Source: Beta vulgaris subsp. vulgaris
Lineage: Eukaryota; Streptophyta; Magnoliopsida; Caryophyllales; Amaranthaceae
Length of the DNA stretch: 64,000 nucleotides
NCBI RefSeq assembly: GCF_026745355.1
Contig: NC_079206.1
Location: forward strand, 16,941,082 to 17,005,081
Reading direction: 5' to 3'
Part shown: piece by piece, positions 1 through 12,159 of the stretch
Numbering within the stretch: position 1 is the first letter of the stretch
How the letters are laid out: each line of letters opens with the position of its first letter
The notes under the pieces: generated by a model
Database searches by the model: none
What the model was told of the DNA's origin: nothing
What the model saw: the letters and a program-made list of their open reading frames with translations, nothing else
Translations under genes and position numbers: made by a program

Positions 1-72
1 TTACTTTGATAGTTGAGAAGGTTTAGGGTTTTCATTCGACACTAGTTTTTAACGTAATAACTTTAATTGAAC

Positions 73-303
73 TTAACCAATTAAGAATGATAGTGCTTAC
101 CCACAAGCTTTCTTAACCACTAAGAATGATGGTTCTTATCCACTTACTTTCTTAACCACTAAGAATGATGGTTCTTATCCACTTACTTTCTTAACCACTA
201 AGAATGATGGTTCTTATCCACTTACTTTCTTAACCACTAAGAATGATGGTTCTTATCCACTTACTTTCTTAACAACTAAGAATGATGGTTCTTATCCACT
301 TTT
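73..303. repeat. 39-bp tandem repeat, about six copies
   Basis: A 39-bp unit with the core CCACTAAGAATGATGGTTC is repeated head to tail. The first copy is divergent and the next ones are nearly identical, which points to recent local amplification or gene conversion. No coding potential is seen. Confidence 0.9.
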
Positions 304-419
304 GTCCTAGTATGATGTTGGAGAGAATTCTAACTACTTAAAGGACCAAAGCCTGATGAAGACTTAATATAAGTAAAAAATATTTGAACCTGCTTAAAAA
401 TTCAGGCTATTACAATTAT

Positions 420-760
420 AAAAAAAGTAATCCTTAGCATTTGAAAAAGTAACCCATAGTTTCAGTAAAAGGAACCCCTATTTACCGTAGAAGTAACCCC
501 TTATAATTAGAAACGTAATTCATACTTTTAGTAAAAGTAACTCCTTATCATTACAAAAAGTAATCCCCAGTTATAGTAAAGTATCCGCTTAGCATTCGAA
601 AAAGTAACCCTAGTTTCACTAAAAGTAACACCTAATAATTAGAAGAAAAAAAACCTAGATTCAACAAAAGTAACCCCTATTATGAAAAGTAACCCCTCTG
701 AAAACGGATTCAAAAGTAATTCCTGTTACGAAAAGTAACCCCGCTGAAAACAAATTCATG
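420..760. repeat. Degenerate short-period repeat (AAAAGTAACCCC-like)
   Basis: The phrase AAAAGTAACCCC recurs about fifteen times with irregular 20-35 bp spacing and many substitutions. It looks like a decayed minisatellite and lies immediately beyond the 39-bp array. Confidence 0.7.
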
Positions 761-2102
761 CTTGGGATTTTTTTAGGGGACGAGGGCTTCAATATAAAGT
801 ACTCTAGCTTGGGCCTTTTATTAGCTGGCCACACCATTTGTTGAAGGTGTGGCCTGCCTTATACAAAAGTTAATTATAATTATTTGTTACTTAGTTAAAA
901 TCTTACGTATAGTCTGCTCCATAATTTAAGCTGATATAATAATCAAATATATAAATGGGTTATTATTCTTGAGTTAGTTTTGCATGGACATGATCCACAC
1001 TAATATTATTGTGGACCAAAACAGTTCTCCTTTAACATATTGATCGTCTTTTTTCTTCATATAGTAACTTTTTTTTAAAAAAATCTTATGTTACACCATA
1101 CAGTCACTATCTACCATATTGATATTTTTTAATAAATATAATCACTCTTTCTTATGTTAGTTTACCGTAACGAAATGTTCACTTCGTGACATAATAACCT
1201 TTTTTTCACATAGTCAACCATTACAATCTATATCTATTCATCTTTAAGATGTTTTTTTTTCAATATACGGACCTTTTTTTAATAAATCACGTGAATTAGC
1301 ATTAGATTCACGCTAATTTAGTGTGGACCAAGTCTCTATAATTTACTTTTACTAAATCTAAGACAAAGCGATACTTTTGTAATTTTGAATATGGAGTGAG
1401 GCCCACCACTTTCCTTCTTTTGTTCAATGGAGAACATGTTTTGTAAATAAATACCAAGGAAAGCTTCTCATGCATGGTAATTGGTAAGATTTAATTGTAT
1501 TTCACAATTTTGTTGTAAAATATATCAAACCTAGCACTACACAAAAGACACCTTGAGGTTGGATATTTTGCTTACCATTTTTCTAATACTCTTTAAGGGA
1601 TCTTACTTATTATATTATCTAAAGTTACATATAAGAAATTCAAATAAAATAAGACACTTATTAAATTATGTACAATTTAGAAAGTGTTTAAGTAATTAGG
1701 TATCTATTTTTCGTAAATAATCATACAAGCGATTATTTTATTGTTGAACGGACTTACATAAGACATCTTAGTGGTGGCTGGCTTGTTTGATCATCCATTC
1801 AAAACATCTTACGTACTACGTCGCACTTTTAGATCATGAGAGGTTAATAAACAGATCGAAGATCATTTCAATTGTAGAAGTACAATCTATATCACAATTT
1901 GATGCAACATTCCACAAACACCATTATATAAATCACAACCATACAGTATATGTGATAAATAAATATATATAGTTCTTGCGAACTTCACTGCTGTGGAGTC
2001 TATGACTAACCTTATTATAAATTACTAATACGAAAAATAGTAGAATAAGAAGCTAGTCATAGATTTTCAACAAAGTTCATTGAGATGGACATAAAGTACT
2101 AT
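761..2102. other. AT-rich spacer with no supported gene
   Basis: I see only short chance reading frames, T-homopolymers and two small imperfect palindromes containing GTGGACCA (near 990-1015 and 1300-1330) that could be worn MITE ends. It lies 3' of the minus-strand GRP pseudogene, so it may include its old 3' flank. Confidence 0.5.
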
Positions 2103-3165
2103 TCAAGGCATGTATCCTCCATGACCACCCCCTTCTCCCCCACCAGCACCATAGCCACCAGAATGGGCGCCACTAGCAGCAGAGCCACCTCCGCCACCAG
2201 ATCCACCACCGCCACCAGCAACATAGCCTCCTTCACTAGCACCTCCTCCGTGTCCACCACCTCCTCCACCACCACTACCGTACCCACCTCCTGCTTCGCC
2301 ACCTCCATATGCTGCACCACCACCACCACCACTTCCACCTCCACCACCTCCTACGTGTCCTCCGGCCCCACCAGCACCATAGGCACCTCCATGGCCCCCA
2401 CCTTCGCCACCTCCATAACCTCCGCCATGCTCTCCTCCAGCCCCATAAGCGCCACCACCACCACTACCACCACCGCCACCACCGCCAAAAGCAGCTCCAC
2501 CGCCAGCTGCCCCACCTCCATGGCCTCCACCTTCACCACCGCCATAACCACCTGCATGGCCACCTCTAGCCCCAGATGCCCCACCAACTCCACTTCCACC
2601 ACCACCGCCTCCACCATATGCTGCTCCACCACCAGCGGCACCGCCTCCTTCACCACTTCCGCTACCGTATCCACCGGCATGCCCACTGCCTCCATCATGA
2701 GCTACCCCGCCGCCACTTCCGCCACCAGCTCCACTGCCGTAGGTTGCCCCACCGCCAGCAACGCCACCTCCTTCACCACTTCCACTACCATATCCACCAG
2801 CATGCTCACCACCTCCACCATGAACTGCCCCACCACCTCCTCCACTCCCACTACACCACCACCAGCATAGGCAGATCCGCCACTAGCTGCACCTCCTCAA
2901 CCATACCGCCACCATATCCACCAGCATGCTCTCCTCCTCCACCATGAACTGCCCCGCCACCTTCACCACTTCCACCGCCTCTGCCATCGGCATACCCACC
3001 TACACCTACACCAACATCAACACCAACACCAACACCAACACCAACACCAACACCAACACCAGCATGTCCTCCAAGTTCATACGTGAGGAGGGCCCTGGTG
3101 GCAGTGCATATGCCTATGCCTAACACTAAGAAAAAAACAACACAAGAGATTTTATGGTATGCCAT
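2103..3165 (-). pseudogene. Glycine-rich secreted protein, broken copy
   Basis: Read on the minus strand from the ATG at 3165, this encodes a hydrophobic signal peptide (about residues 1-23, starting MAYHKISC), then a Gly-rich chain, and it ends GGHGGYMP before a TGA at 2103-2105. The frame is lost twice. One base is missing near 2903-2906, a TGA lies at 2897-2899, and another base is missing near 2851-2855. After the second change, glycine-rich units with Tyr, His and Ser run open for about 245 codons to the natural end. The signal peptide and C-terminus match the intact gene at 49369-50514, so this is a paralogue. GRPs of this type are known as secreted cell-wall or defence-related structural proteins. 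Either it is a young pseudogene or the three lesions, all within 55 bp, are assembly errors in a repetitive stretch. Confidence 0.85.
3009..3062. repeat. Hexanucleotide microsatellite inside the GRP pseudogene
   Basis: ACCAAC-type hexamers repeat about nine times and encode alternating Gly-Val on the minus strand just after the signal peptide. The intact paralogue lacks this Gly-Val tract, so the expansion is specific to this copy. Confidence 0.85.
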
Positions 3166-3208
3166 ATTGAAATTGTTTGTGATGGTTTACAGATGCTTAG
3201 AAAGAAGG

Positions 3209-3216
3209 TATTTATA
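3209..3216 (-). promoter_or_regulatory. TATA box of the GRP pseudogene
   Basis: The minus strand reads TATAAATA 44 bp upstream of the ATG at 3165. The intact paralogue has the same octamer 55 bp upstream of its ATG, which supports a real core promoter. Confidence 0.6.
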
Positions 3217-3251
3217 AGCATGGGATTAACTGATTAAGATTAAAATTGCGC

Positions 3252-3263
3252 GTTACTCGCACT
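3252..3263 (-). promoter_or_regulatory. Upstream block shared by both GRP genes
   Basis: The plus strand reads GTTACTCGCACT here and again at 50609-50620, in both cases about 35 bp upstream of the TATA box and flanked by GCGYGT. Conservation outside the coding region suggests a cis element kept since duplication. Its binding factor is unknown. Confidence 0.5.
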
Positions 3264-4333
3264 CAACAAAACAAAAGTGAAGGATTACTCTATAGTTCCC
3301 ACTATAAGGTCCTCTACTCATAGCAAAGCCGCAATTTTTCGAGTTGTATAGTAGTATTATTCATATTACAGCAAATAGTGACGGTATTGTGCCACTCTGC
3401 TGTTTCCCACATTCAAATTTCAATGTATTTTTCATTCAAATAATTGCTTTATTTTCTTGCATTTATTCGTACAATTATATTAGTTCGTCCCATATCACTC
3501 CCCAATTTGGAGAGAGATAATCCTGATTAGGTAACCTTATCTTGTTCCTCGTTCCTTTTAGGTAAAGTGTTAATGCTCTTGAGTTTCATATTTACTCTCT
3601 TTGCTTATGCTAATACTATAACTTTATAAACCCCGCATTTTGACGGAGGCTATATGATCAAGCATTAAAAAAAAAAAAAATATCTTATAGAGCATTAATC
3701 AAAAGTGATCTTCAAGCGTAGGTACATATTCGCCACTTTGTTGTCACGTTAAACCTCTTGTTTGTTGACTTTATTACACTAATCCCGAGTTTTAGCAAGT
3801 ATTTGAAAAATAGTCCATTTTATCGCAAATACACCGTACTACATATTGTGGTATTCATTATTGATAACTGAGTGAAGATGTTAGACGTCATTATAATGAA
3901 GTTTTTTTTTTTTGACGGGGCTTACTGACGTTATTAGCTTATTAAAATAGTACGTGAAAGAAATTTTGAAGTGCAACAGTATCATGTTTGTCTCACATCT
4001 TAAGATAATTCAAAGAACTTATACTTTCTAACCCAGATGAGCTACTCAGTTCTACTTCTAATATTTAAAGCCATGTTAGTTGATCATTTTGTTCCTCCAT
4101 ATCTCTCCTCTTTTCCTTACAATTGGTATTAGAGTTGATAGTCTAACTGGGACTTTCGCACTGATTGGTAATTGTCGTTGGAGCTTCGGCTTATTGCTGC
4201 CGAAGCTGACTTGTTAGCAATCTCCTTACAGCCTTTTGGATCAAACTAGTTCTATTCTATGGGAAATGCTGTGCAGGTTTTGGGTGTTTGAAACTTGAGG
4301 GGAAATTATTAAGTGCAAGTGTAACAATTAAAA
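3264..4333. other. AT-rich spacer upstream of the GRP pseudogene
   Basis: No open frame of note, poly-A and poly-T runs, and no recognisable element ends. The part next to 3264 is presumably the distal promoter of the GRP copy. Confidence 0.5.
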
Positions 4334-4459
4334 GCTATGTTCAGTTTACCTTATTTCAAATTGATTAGATCAGTTTAGAAAAATAAATTCAAATTAGATT
4401 AAAAACAATAAATTCAGATCAGCTCAGAAAAATTAAGTATGATAAGATACATTCAGATC

Positions 4460-4625
4460 ATGCTTATATTTTAAAACTTATTATTATTGTTATTATTATT
4501 GTTGTTATGATTGTTATTGGTATCATGATTATTGTGATGATTAGTATTACTAATGCTATTATTATTATTGTTGTTGTTAATATCGCTGCTATTATTATAA
4601 AAGTCATTAATATCGTATTTCAAGT
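4460..4625. repeat. TTA/TTG trinucleotide low-complexity tract
   Basis: An interrupted run of TTA, TTG and ATT triplets. Reading frames across it are composition artefacts rich in Ile/Val or Asn. Similar tracts occur inside the Harbinger-like element at 39556-40695. Confidence 0.8.
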
Positions 4626-5187
4626 TGTTGATGTTCAAGAAAAAGAATGTTCGTTTGGCATTGTACGTGTTCTTTTTTATATTTGTTCTAATTAATAATT
4701 TTGATACGTGATGTTCTTCTAATGTTGTACATGTAAAGAACATGACAATAATATATGATGTTGATTTTTTTTTAACAATTTTGGCAGAATCATATAAAGT
4801 ATATGTTATTAATTTATATAAAACACGAGTAGCAAGGAATAACCGTAATACCTCGAATTTTTAACTAATTTTGTTATTACTAATTATGTTTATTGGCTTA
4901 ATTTCATGCTAACTCTTTTCCGAAATGATCATGGTTAATGTTATTTTCTAAAATATGCTACTTTAACTCTAATTATTTTAAATATTTATTATGATGGTAA
5001 TGGTTTACTTATAATGTCGTGTACAATTTTCATATTTTCTTAACTTTGGAAAAGCACATCATCATACTCCATCGTCTTCATCAAGCTCTTGTCCTTGCTC
5101 CCAAGTCTTCTAGAAGTACTTGCTTTCCGAGTCTATTACCATCCAATGTATTCAATTCCTTAATCAAGTTAAACTATCAAATACTCC

Positions 5188-5195
5188 TATAAATA
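5188..5195 (+). promoter_or_regulatory. TATA box within the solo LTR
   Basis: TATAAATA followed by GGCC in a moderately C-rich setting, about 345 bp into the LTR, as expected for the U3 promoter of a plant LTR. Confidence 0.5.
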
Positions 5196-6346
5196 GGCCT
5201 ACTTTAACCTTTGATTGGACATCCAAAAATGGAGTCTTCTCCTTCTTCATTTCATTTTAGTTTTATTTTCCACCACTACTACAACTTGTAAACTTCCATT
5301 AAGCCACAAAAAGAAGAAAATTCAAAATACCCAATTTCTATCTTCTCTAATTGTGAGTGTTTTATGCTCCCGTCATTGTTTTTGCCCAAAATCTTCTTCT
5401 TACAGTAAGAATTTGTCTATACTTCTTTCTTGAAAGTTGTAGATCTCAAGAAGTTATTAAATTTAGACCCAAAAAATATATGATTCGAAGGTTGGAGCGA
5501 GGAGTTACACCCTGTGAAAGTTTTCTATTATTGCTGCCAAATATTATATGCTCCTCCTATTTCTTTGTTTAAATTCTGATTCATGAAATCAAAAAGTCTA
5601 TTTGTTTGGTTAAGAAAACTATGATTTTATGGAGGATGATTATTTGAGAATGAGATATGACGATACTTAAGGCGTAAAGGAAAAAAAATAGCGTATAAGG
5701 TAACCTTTACGTCTAGCATGATATGTGATTGCTCGTATGTATATAAGTGTAACATTTTATGTCCAACGAATACGTGTATGACCATGCGTACATGTATGTA
5801 TGACTGTGTAATACTAATCATGTGATGTTATGCTATAAAGTTTGATGTATATGATATTATGAATGTTATATGTGAATTATGAAAATGATGTGAATCATGT
5901 ATGATTTATGGGTGTTGTTCGGAAATATTAATACACACAAGTTTTATAAAATGTAAATGATTCTGCTGGCTTGGAGTTATGAATTGAACTGGTAAATGGA
6001 CAAGTTACATGTGGAGGAATTTTGTTTACGATGTACGATAAGGACCAAAAGTGGTCAAATGTTAATGATACCGTTCTATCCAAAACTCGTACTTGCCAAT
6101 GAACTAAGCTAACGTAAATGGTCCTTGCCGGTAGATTATTCAATGTTATATTTTCTAACAGTATTTCCGAACAATGACCTAAATAATGTAGTATATGTAT
6201 GTGTATGAGAATATATACGAACTAAAATCGTTTTTACGTCCTAGAGTTAGGTTATTGAGTTTTTTTTACTCATTTTACTTTATTTTTGTGTGTTTTTGTC
6301 TATTTTATGTAATTATTCAGGTATTATGAAAATAGCTCAAGTTCAG

Positions 6347-7815
6347 TGATAGGCGTGTCGCGCACCTAACAAAAATAAATAACCTAACTAATCCTCCTAA
6401 CTATGTAGTAGGGTAAGTCAGAGTCGATCCCACAGAGAGAAAGTTGTTCTATGATTAGTCCTTAAATAATGATAAGACTAAAGGACATTAATATCAAGAA
6501 TAATGGTGGAATTAAACTATACTAATCAATATAAAAATAAAAGACTTTACAGTTAAGTATCCCCACTAGCACGAATTAATACAAAATAATTTCTACCCCA
6601 AACTAATAAATTAACTGTTCACAAGGAAAAGTACACCCTATAAATTACCATAGACCTCTCCCGAGTATCTATGGCTTCTCTAACATGCAGTCAAGCCTAC
6701 TCCCGTGGAATCATGCAAATTAAAGACATTAAACACGACACTTTAACTTCCTAATAATCCATTCTACCTACTCCCGTGGAGAACTTCATGTCCTTAATTG
6801 AAATACTCAAATCCGTCAAAATCCAACTCCCGTTGTGATCAAGACAATGGAATCATAACAATATTAGTTATCCCTAATCTAGTATTGGAATATGCACAAT
6901 CAATTAAGCAAGAAAAATTAACAATTAATATGAGAATTTAAAGAAACAATCATGAATTAAATCATACTAGGGTTCAACTTAACCATAGATCAAAGAAACT
7001 ACTCTATCATGAAATAAATAATGAGATCTAAAACTATAAAAGAAAACATAATTAAAGAAATCAATGAAAGAAACTAATAGAACTCATGAATTAATGGAAA
7101 ATAATAATAACTAGGGTTTACACTAGAAACTAGAGAGAAAAAATTAAAGAAGAGAAAACTAAAATCTAAACCTAAGAAGAAATAACGTGAGAGGGAGGAG
7201 GAGAGAGAAAGAATGAAAACCTATCTAAATAAATATTCCATAGCCTAATATGACTTGGAAAGTAATTTACAAGATAAGGAAAATCTTAAATAAATTATTA
7301 ATACGCGGATTAGTGATCCGCGCGTACGCGTGGCATATTCCAGCAGAATCAGTGCAATCTTCCGAAAGGCATAACTCCTTGACTAAAAGTCTCCTCGGGG
7401 CGTGCCACCTATCGTTGGAAAGCTCTTCAAGTCTAGTTTCCAAATATGCTGGAATTACTCGATTCTAAGAATCACATCAAAAGTTATGATCAGAAGAGTA
7501 GACATGACTCCTTTTTCACATTTCTTCTAATGATTTTCCGCTTCGTTTTCGCTCAAATTCGTACTATAAAATATCTATGACGATCCTTATGCATTGTAGC
7601 TTCCTTCCAAGTGTTCCTAATCCTCAAGATTAATTAATCATACTCCAAATATGTCCTCAATGCCTGAAATTCATCAAAAACAAGAAAACATACCGAATAG
7701 GAGTAGAAAAATATAACTTAAGAATATAATGCATCAATGAACCTAAATATGAAACTAAATGCTCTAAAATGCACCCTAAATGCAACTAAAAACTATATAT
7801 AAATATGACTGATCA
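6347..7815 (-). repeat. LTR copy A (3' LTR in element orientation), 1469 bp
   Basis: Begins TGATAGGCGTGTC and ends ATATGACTGATCA on the plus strand, so the TG...CA ends are kept. It aligns end to end with 24653-26120 and, for its first ~498 bp, with 11643-12140. It also contains the GC-rich ACGCGGATTAGTGATCCGCG palindrome near 7301-7322. Confidence 0.9.
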
Positions 7816-7830
7816 AACTCCCCCAAGCTA
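7816..7830 (-). promoter_or_regulatory. Polypurine tract next to LTR A
   Basis: On the minus strand TAGCTTGGGGGAGTTT directly precedes the LTR, the usual site for plus-strand priming. The 13-bp core recurs at 8606-8618 and 9266-9278 inside the internal region. Confidence 0.65.
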
Positions 7831-9829
7831 AACCATTGCTTGTCCTCAAGCAATAAGACATAGACATCGGAAAAGTTAGACAACCTACAAAATAGGACTA
7901 CAACAGGGCTAAACACTCAATTGAAAACACAAGAGATATAATCACTACATAAGTCAAGCATCAAAACAATCTCGAACAAAGCCGCATAGCATATCATGTA
8001 TCGCAATTGACTCTCCAATCATACCACAAACCATTTCTCCCAAACTGGATTTAACCAAACATGACAGACCTTACTATAGTTATGTGCACTCAAATCTCTC
8101 ATGTGTTTAAGGGATGAATAATGACTCTCAACCTAAATAAGTCGACTCAGATGAAGCAAATACTCTTTTACTTTGACTCTTTGACTCACTTAATACTCAA
8201 CAATACAATACATAATGATCAAGAGGACTTTTAAGGGTTGAAATGGGGCTGAGGTTAAAGGTATGGAAATAATTTGGGAATTGTGGTGGAAAAACCAAGA
8301 TGGGGGGAGCATCATATAACTGAAAACATGACCATGAAAGATCACAACAACCAACAATCTCCAAATATAATCAATAACCTTTTTCACTCAAGAAATTCAA
8401 TCATAACCCTTTTTATTTCACTTTATTCATAACTTCTTTTTTTTCACTTCTTTTTCATTTCATTTTTCACCTTTTGTTTGTGTTTCTTATTTTTTTTTGA
8501 AACTCTCATTTCAATTTCCAAGCTCATCAAACATACTTTTCCATCCTTCTAAACCACAAATAGAGCACTTTAATTCAATACAAACTAAACCAAAACTAAT
8601 ACTCGCTCCCCCAAGCTAGGTTTGGGATAAGAATCAAATGAGGTCAAGGCTTGTAATGTAGGTAACAATTAAACAAAGTCAGAAAAGGCTCAGCGGGGGT
8701 AAAGGAAGGATAATATGAAAACAAGAATAACTCTGGAGCTAAGATCATCAAATGAAACGCCTCAATCATATCAAAATGTATGCACTATCAAATATCAAGG
8801 AGTACCAAGTCAAAGTCAAGATCAATGCAACAACGAGGAACTAATCACACATGAAAGAATAGAACTGACACAGATACGTCATTTTATAGGCACAAAAGCT
8901 CACTTAGGTTAAGGTGTCTGCATAGTAATGTTAAATCGAGCCAAAGATAGATCAATCAATCTTACCACAAACAATCAGTTGCGAAACAATCGCGCTATGA
9001 AGTATCATGAACAAGATGAGTTACACTTAACAAATGTAGTAAAATATCAACAAAGTTCTCAAAAAGTCTTAGTAGTAGTCCCATAGATGCAACTAAAATG
9101 AGATGAAATCTAAATGAGATAATATATATGCAGATACAATTAAGAAAGCAGTACAATTTTTTTGGTTACACGTAAACTCCCACTCCTAATAAGTGGTACA
9201 AACCGTGCAACATCCTACGAAAGCAATGAAATCTACACTAAAAAGCAGTAAAAGATAGAATATTCCTCCCCCAAGCTAGAATCTGCAGTGTCCTCACTGC
9301 ATAAACCAGTTCAGAATAGGAACCAAAACCAACCCCGGATCACCAAGTCACCAAAAACTCCCACCAAAAGCCACAACACCATAAAAACTATACACAAATC
9401 CCAACAATCCGGCGAACTAATAATTCAATCAATGTACAAGATTCTCAACAAGATGGCATCAAAACAAAAATCCAAGCAAAAATCTGAGATGAACATTAAT
9501 GACAATTAGGAGTGAGAAAAGATGCTTACTACCCAATTAATAGGGGAAAAAAGTCAAATGTGCTCAAAAATCATGTCATAATGCTTCACGAAGGCAAACC
9601 TGGACCAATTTGATGCCTATTTGAAAGAAGCCTATAAGAATCATTAACAAAAAAAAAAAAAAAATTAGAAAGCCATTGGGGGAAAAAAAATATACTAACA
9701 AAAGAAAATAAACCCAAAAAGGGAAAAGAAATAGAAAAGAGAAAAGAAAAATCAGAATAATACAAAAATAAAAGGAAAAAAGAAATAAGAAATAAAAGAA
9801 AAAGGAGGAAAGAAAGAATCGAAAGGTGT

Positions 9830-10200
9830 GTTCAAATGGTAGGGGGCGCTGGTTGTGCGAAGTGGCGCGGTACTGGGCGGAAAGCGGGATAGAGGTGAAC
9901 ATTCCGGTGGCAGGGGCGCCGGCGAAAAGATACGGCGCGAGTCGTGGTGCGGTCTGTGTCGCGGGATTCCGGCGAGAGTGGGAGCGTGGAGGTGTCGGCC
10001 GTTTATGGTGGTGGTGCGGCGGGTTCAAAGAACGGGGGAAACGCTGACAAGCGGACAGTGGCTGCGATAAGGTGCCGACGATAATGCCGATGGTAGTGCG
10101 CCGGTTCTTGGCGGTCGTCGTTGATGGAAAGTTACGGTGGCGCTAGGGGTGGTGCTAGTGTGCAGAGTTCTTGGTGGATGGGTGCCAGCGGGCTGGGCAG
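9830..10200. other. GC-rich block in the retrotransposon internal region
   Basis: About 370 bp of clearly higher GC than the flanks, bordered on both sides by A-rich or T-rich low-complexity DNA. Both strands have only short frames. It could be a captured host 5' exon or structured leader sequence. I do not recognise a protein in it. Confidence 0.5.
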
Positions 10201-10469
10201 ATTTTTATTTTTTTGAATTATTTTGTTTTTTTTTTTTTTCAACCGTCAAGACTTCGTCAATGTTTTCTGATTTCTTTTCTTAGTCTCCGTCCACCTACAA
10301 CAAATACAAAAAAAAACACCAAAGTGAGTAAACTCACTCAAAAAGGAAGAAACAAAGACAAAAAACATAATAAAAAGGAAAGAATTAAGAGAGAAAATAA
10401 GTTAATGCTCGAGTTGCCTCCCGAGAAGCGCAAATTTAAGGTCTTGCATGACCGTTGAAGACTAGTAGA

Positions 10470-11510
10470 TCACTCATAATAGTTTAATGCCCGAAGAAGC
10501 TTATCATATGTTCCTGCAAACATCTCAGAGCATATTATATAACAGTGAAAAGGAAAAATGAAAAATATTAATGCTAACAAATTACTGAAACTACAAAAAG
10601 AAGAAAAATTGTTAGTCTTTTTACATGACTCAAAAGAAGGAAAAGAAACTAACGGTACATTATTTACATTATCATGAAAGTCATTCAAAAGGGGAGAAAG
10701 AAGGAACGATGGAGGATATAATATAGGGGAAGAAGATATAATATCAAGTTTCTCAGAGAATGGAACATGAGACTCAAAAACAATAGGTGATACCGATAAA
10801 GACTCATAAATCATCTCATGCTCAACTTGACTTTCCTCCAAAGAAGAAATTTCAACCATGGGTTTTTCCTCCTGCAAAACATCCATCACATTAGTCATTC
10901 TTTCAATCTTTTCATCATCCCAATAGCTCTCATTTATTATCCACCCCTCATTATCATCATAAATAAACGGATTGTGGCTATAATTCTGAGCAGATTGACA
11001 TTCAAATTGGGAAGAGAGGTCAAACCCATCTACTAATGGTGGTGTCATATAAGTTTGGGGTAAAAAAGCAGATAAAGACATCTCCCACTCATAAGTATCC
11101 CTAGCCAACCACTCAATTAAATCCCAACAATAATCAGGCGATTGGAATAGAAATCCTCCATTACACATAGATTCTACCACCATCCTAGTTTCTTCATTTA
11201 ACCCCTCATAAATCACTAGACACATATCCCACAGTTCAATTCCATGATTAGGACCAATAAAATCACCAAGTCTATGATAATACTTCCAAAACACTTCATT
11301 CTCATACTGAGGAAAAGAAAAAATTGCTCTAGAATTACTAACATGTTTATGGGGTTCACAGAAAATATGAGGTAATTCAGGAGAACTCATGCAAAAATTG
11401 GGAGGATTTTGATATGATGCATCAAAATTGTAAACATGAGAATTCCAAAAATTATTACTATGTTGCCTAGCAAAATAATTATCCCCATCATCAAAATAGC
11501 ATGACTCCAT
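10470..11510 (-). CDS. Retrotransposon Gag-like protein, 346 aa
   Basis: The ATG at 11510 lies about 110 bp downstream of the primer-binding site, the normal place for gag. Residues about 80-145 resemble the plant Retrotrans_gag fold. They include the segment FWKYYHRLGDFIGPNHGIEL, a GLNEETRMVV stretch, a GG pair, and a segment ending YEWE, the pattern seen in Athila/Tat gag proteins. The middle is acidic and Ser-rich, and the C-terminus has a hydrophobic stretch (about residues 308-325). There is no CCHC knuckle and no pol follows before the far LTR. Gag assembles the virus-like particle in the cytoplasm. Here it would probably package a non-autonomous RNA with helper enzymes. A second, broken copy lies at 23691-24521. 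Confidence 0.75.
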   Translation of the reverse strand: MESCYFDDGDNYFARQHSNNFWNSHVYNFDASYQNPPNFCMSSPELPHIFCEPHKHVSNSRAIFSFPQYENEVFWKYYHRLGDFIGPNHGIELWDMCLVIYEGLNEETRMVVESMCNGGFLFQSPDYCWDLIEWLARDTYEWEMSLSAFLPQTYMTPPLVDGFDLSSQFECQSAQNYSHNPFIYDDNEGWIINESYWDDEKIERMTNVMDVLQEEKPMVEISSLEESQVEHEMIYESLSVSPIVFESHVPFSEKLDIISSSPILYPPSFLLSPLLNDFHDNVNNVPLVSFPSFESCKKTNNFSSFCSFSNLLALIFFIFPFHCYIICSEMFAGTYDKLLRALNYYE

Positions 11511-11620
11511 GATACAAAAAAAATTTAAAAAAAATAACTAAAAATATTCACAAAAAGGGGAAAAAAATATATACAATTTAGTCTCACCAACAATAAAAAC
11601 TAACTAAAACAAAACAGTCT

Positions 11621-11637
11621 CCCCGGCAACGGCGCCA
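11621..11637 (-). promoter_or_regulatory. Primer-binding site, tRNA-Asp type
   Basis: The plus strand reads CCCCGGCAACGGCGCCA, identical to the 3' end of plant tRNA-Asp(GUC) including the CCA start. The minus-strand RNA would pair with it. It lies 5 bp from LTR copy B and sets the element orientation. Confidence 0.85.
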
Positions 11638-11642
11638 AAATT

Positions 11643-12140
11643 TGATAGGCGTGTCGCGCACCTAACAAAAATAAATAACCTAACTAATCCTCCTAACTAT
11701 GTAGTAGGGTAAGTCAGAGTCGATCCCACAGAGAAAAAGTTGTTCTATGATTAGTCCTTAAATAATGATAAGACTAAAGGACATTAATATCAAGAATAAT
11801 GGTGGAATTAAACTATACTAATCAATATAAAAATAAAAGACTCTACAGTTAAGTATCCCCACTAGCACGAAATAATACAAAATAATTTCTACCCCAAACT
11901 AATAAATTAAATGTTCACAAGGAAAAGTACACCCTATAAATTACCATAGACCCCTCCCGAGTATCTATGGCTTCTCTAACATGCAGTTAAGCCTACTCCC
12001 GTGGAATCATGCAAATTAAAGACATTAAACACGGCACTTTAACTTCCTAACAATCCATTCCACCTACTCCCGTGGAGAACTTCATGTCCTTAATTGAAAT
12101 ACTCAAATCCGTCAAAATCCAACTCCCGTTGTGATCAAGA
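11643..12140 (-). repeat. LTR copy B, truncated at the CACTA
   Basis: It matches the first ~498 bp of LTR copies A and C, then stops at CAAGA, 2 bp before the CACTA terminus. The remaining ~970 bp of this LTR are missing from the far side of the CACTA. Confidence 0.88.
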
Positions 12141-12159
12141 TCCACTAGTGGAAAAAAGA

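Noticed and set aside
2085..2947. Long Ser/Thr/Ala-rich and His-rich plus-strand frames
   Set aside because: They are antisense shadows of the Gly-rich minus-strand gene; the GGN codon repeat keeps all frames open.
9576..10028. A 150-codon minus-strand frame with a Pro/Arg start and Phe-rich end
   Set aside because: It runs from the GC-rich block into an A/T homopurine tract. The Phe-rich tail is composition, and no domain is seen.
11621..11637. tRNA-Asp gene
   Set aside because: Only the 3' 17 bases match and they sit next to an LTR, so it is a primer-binding site, not a tRNA gene.
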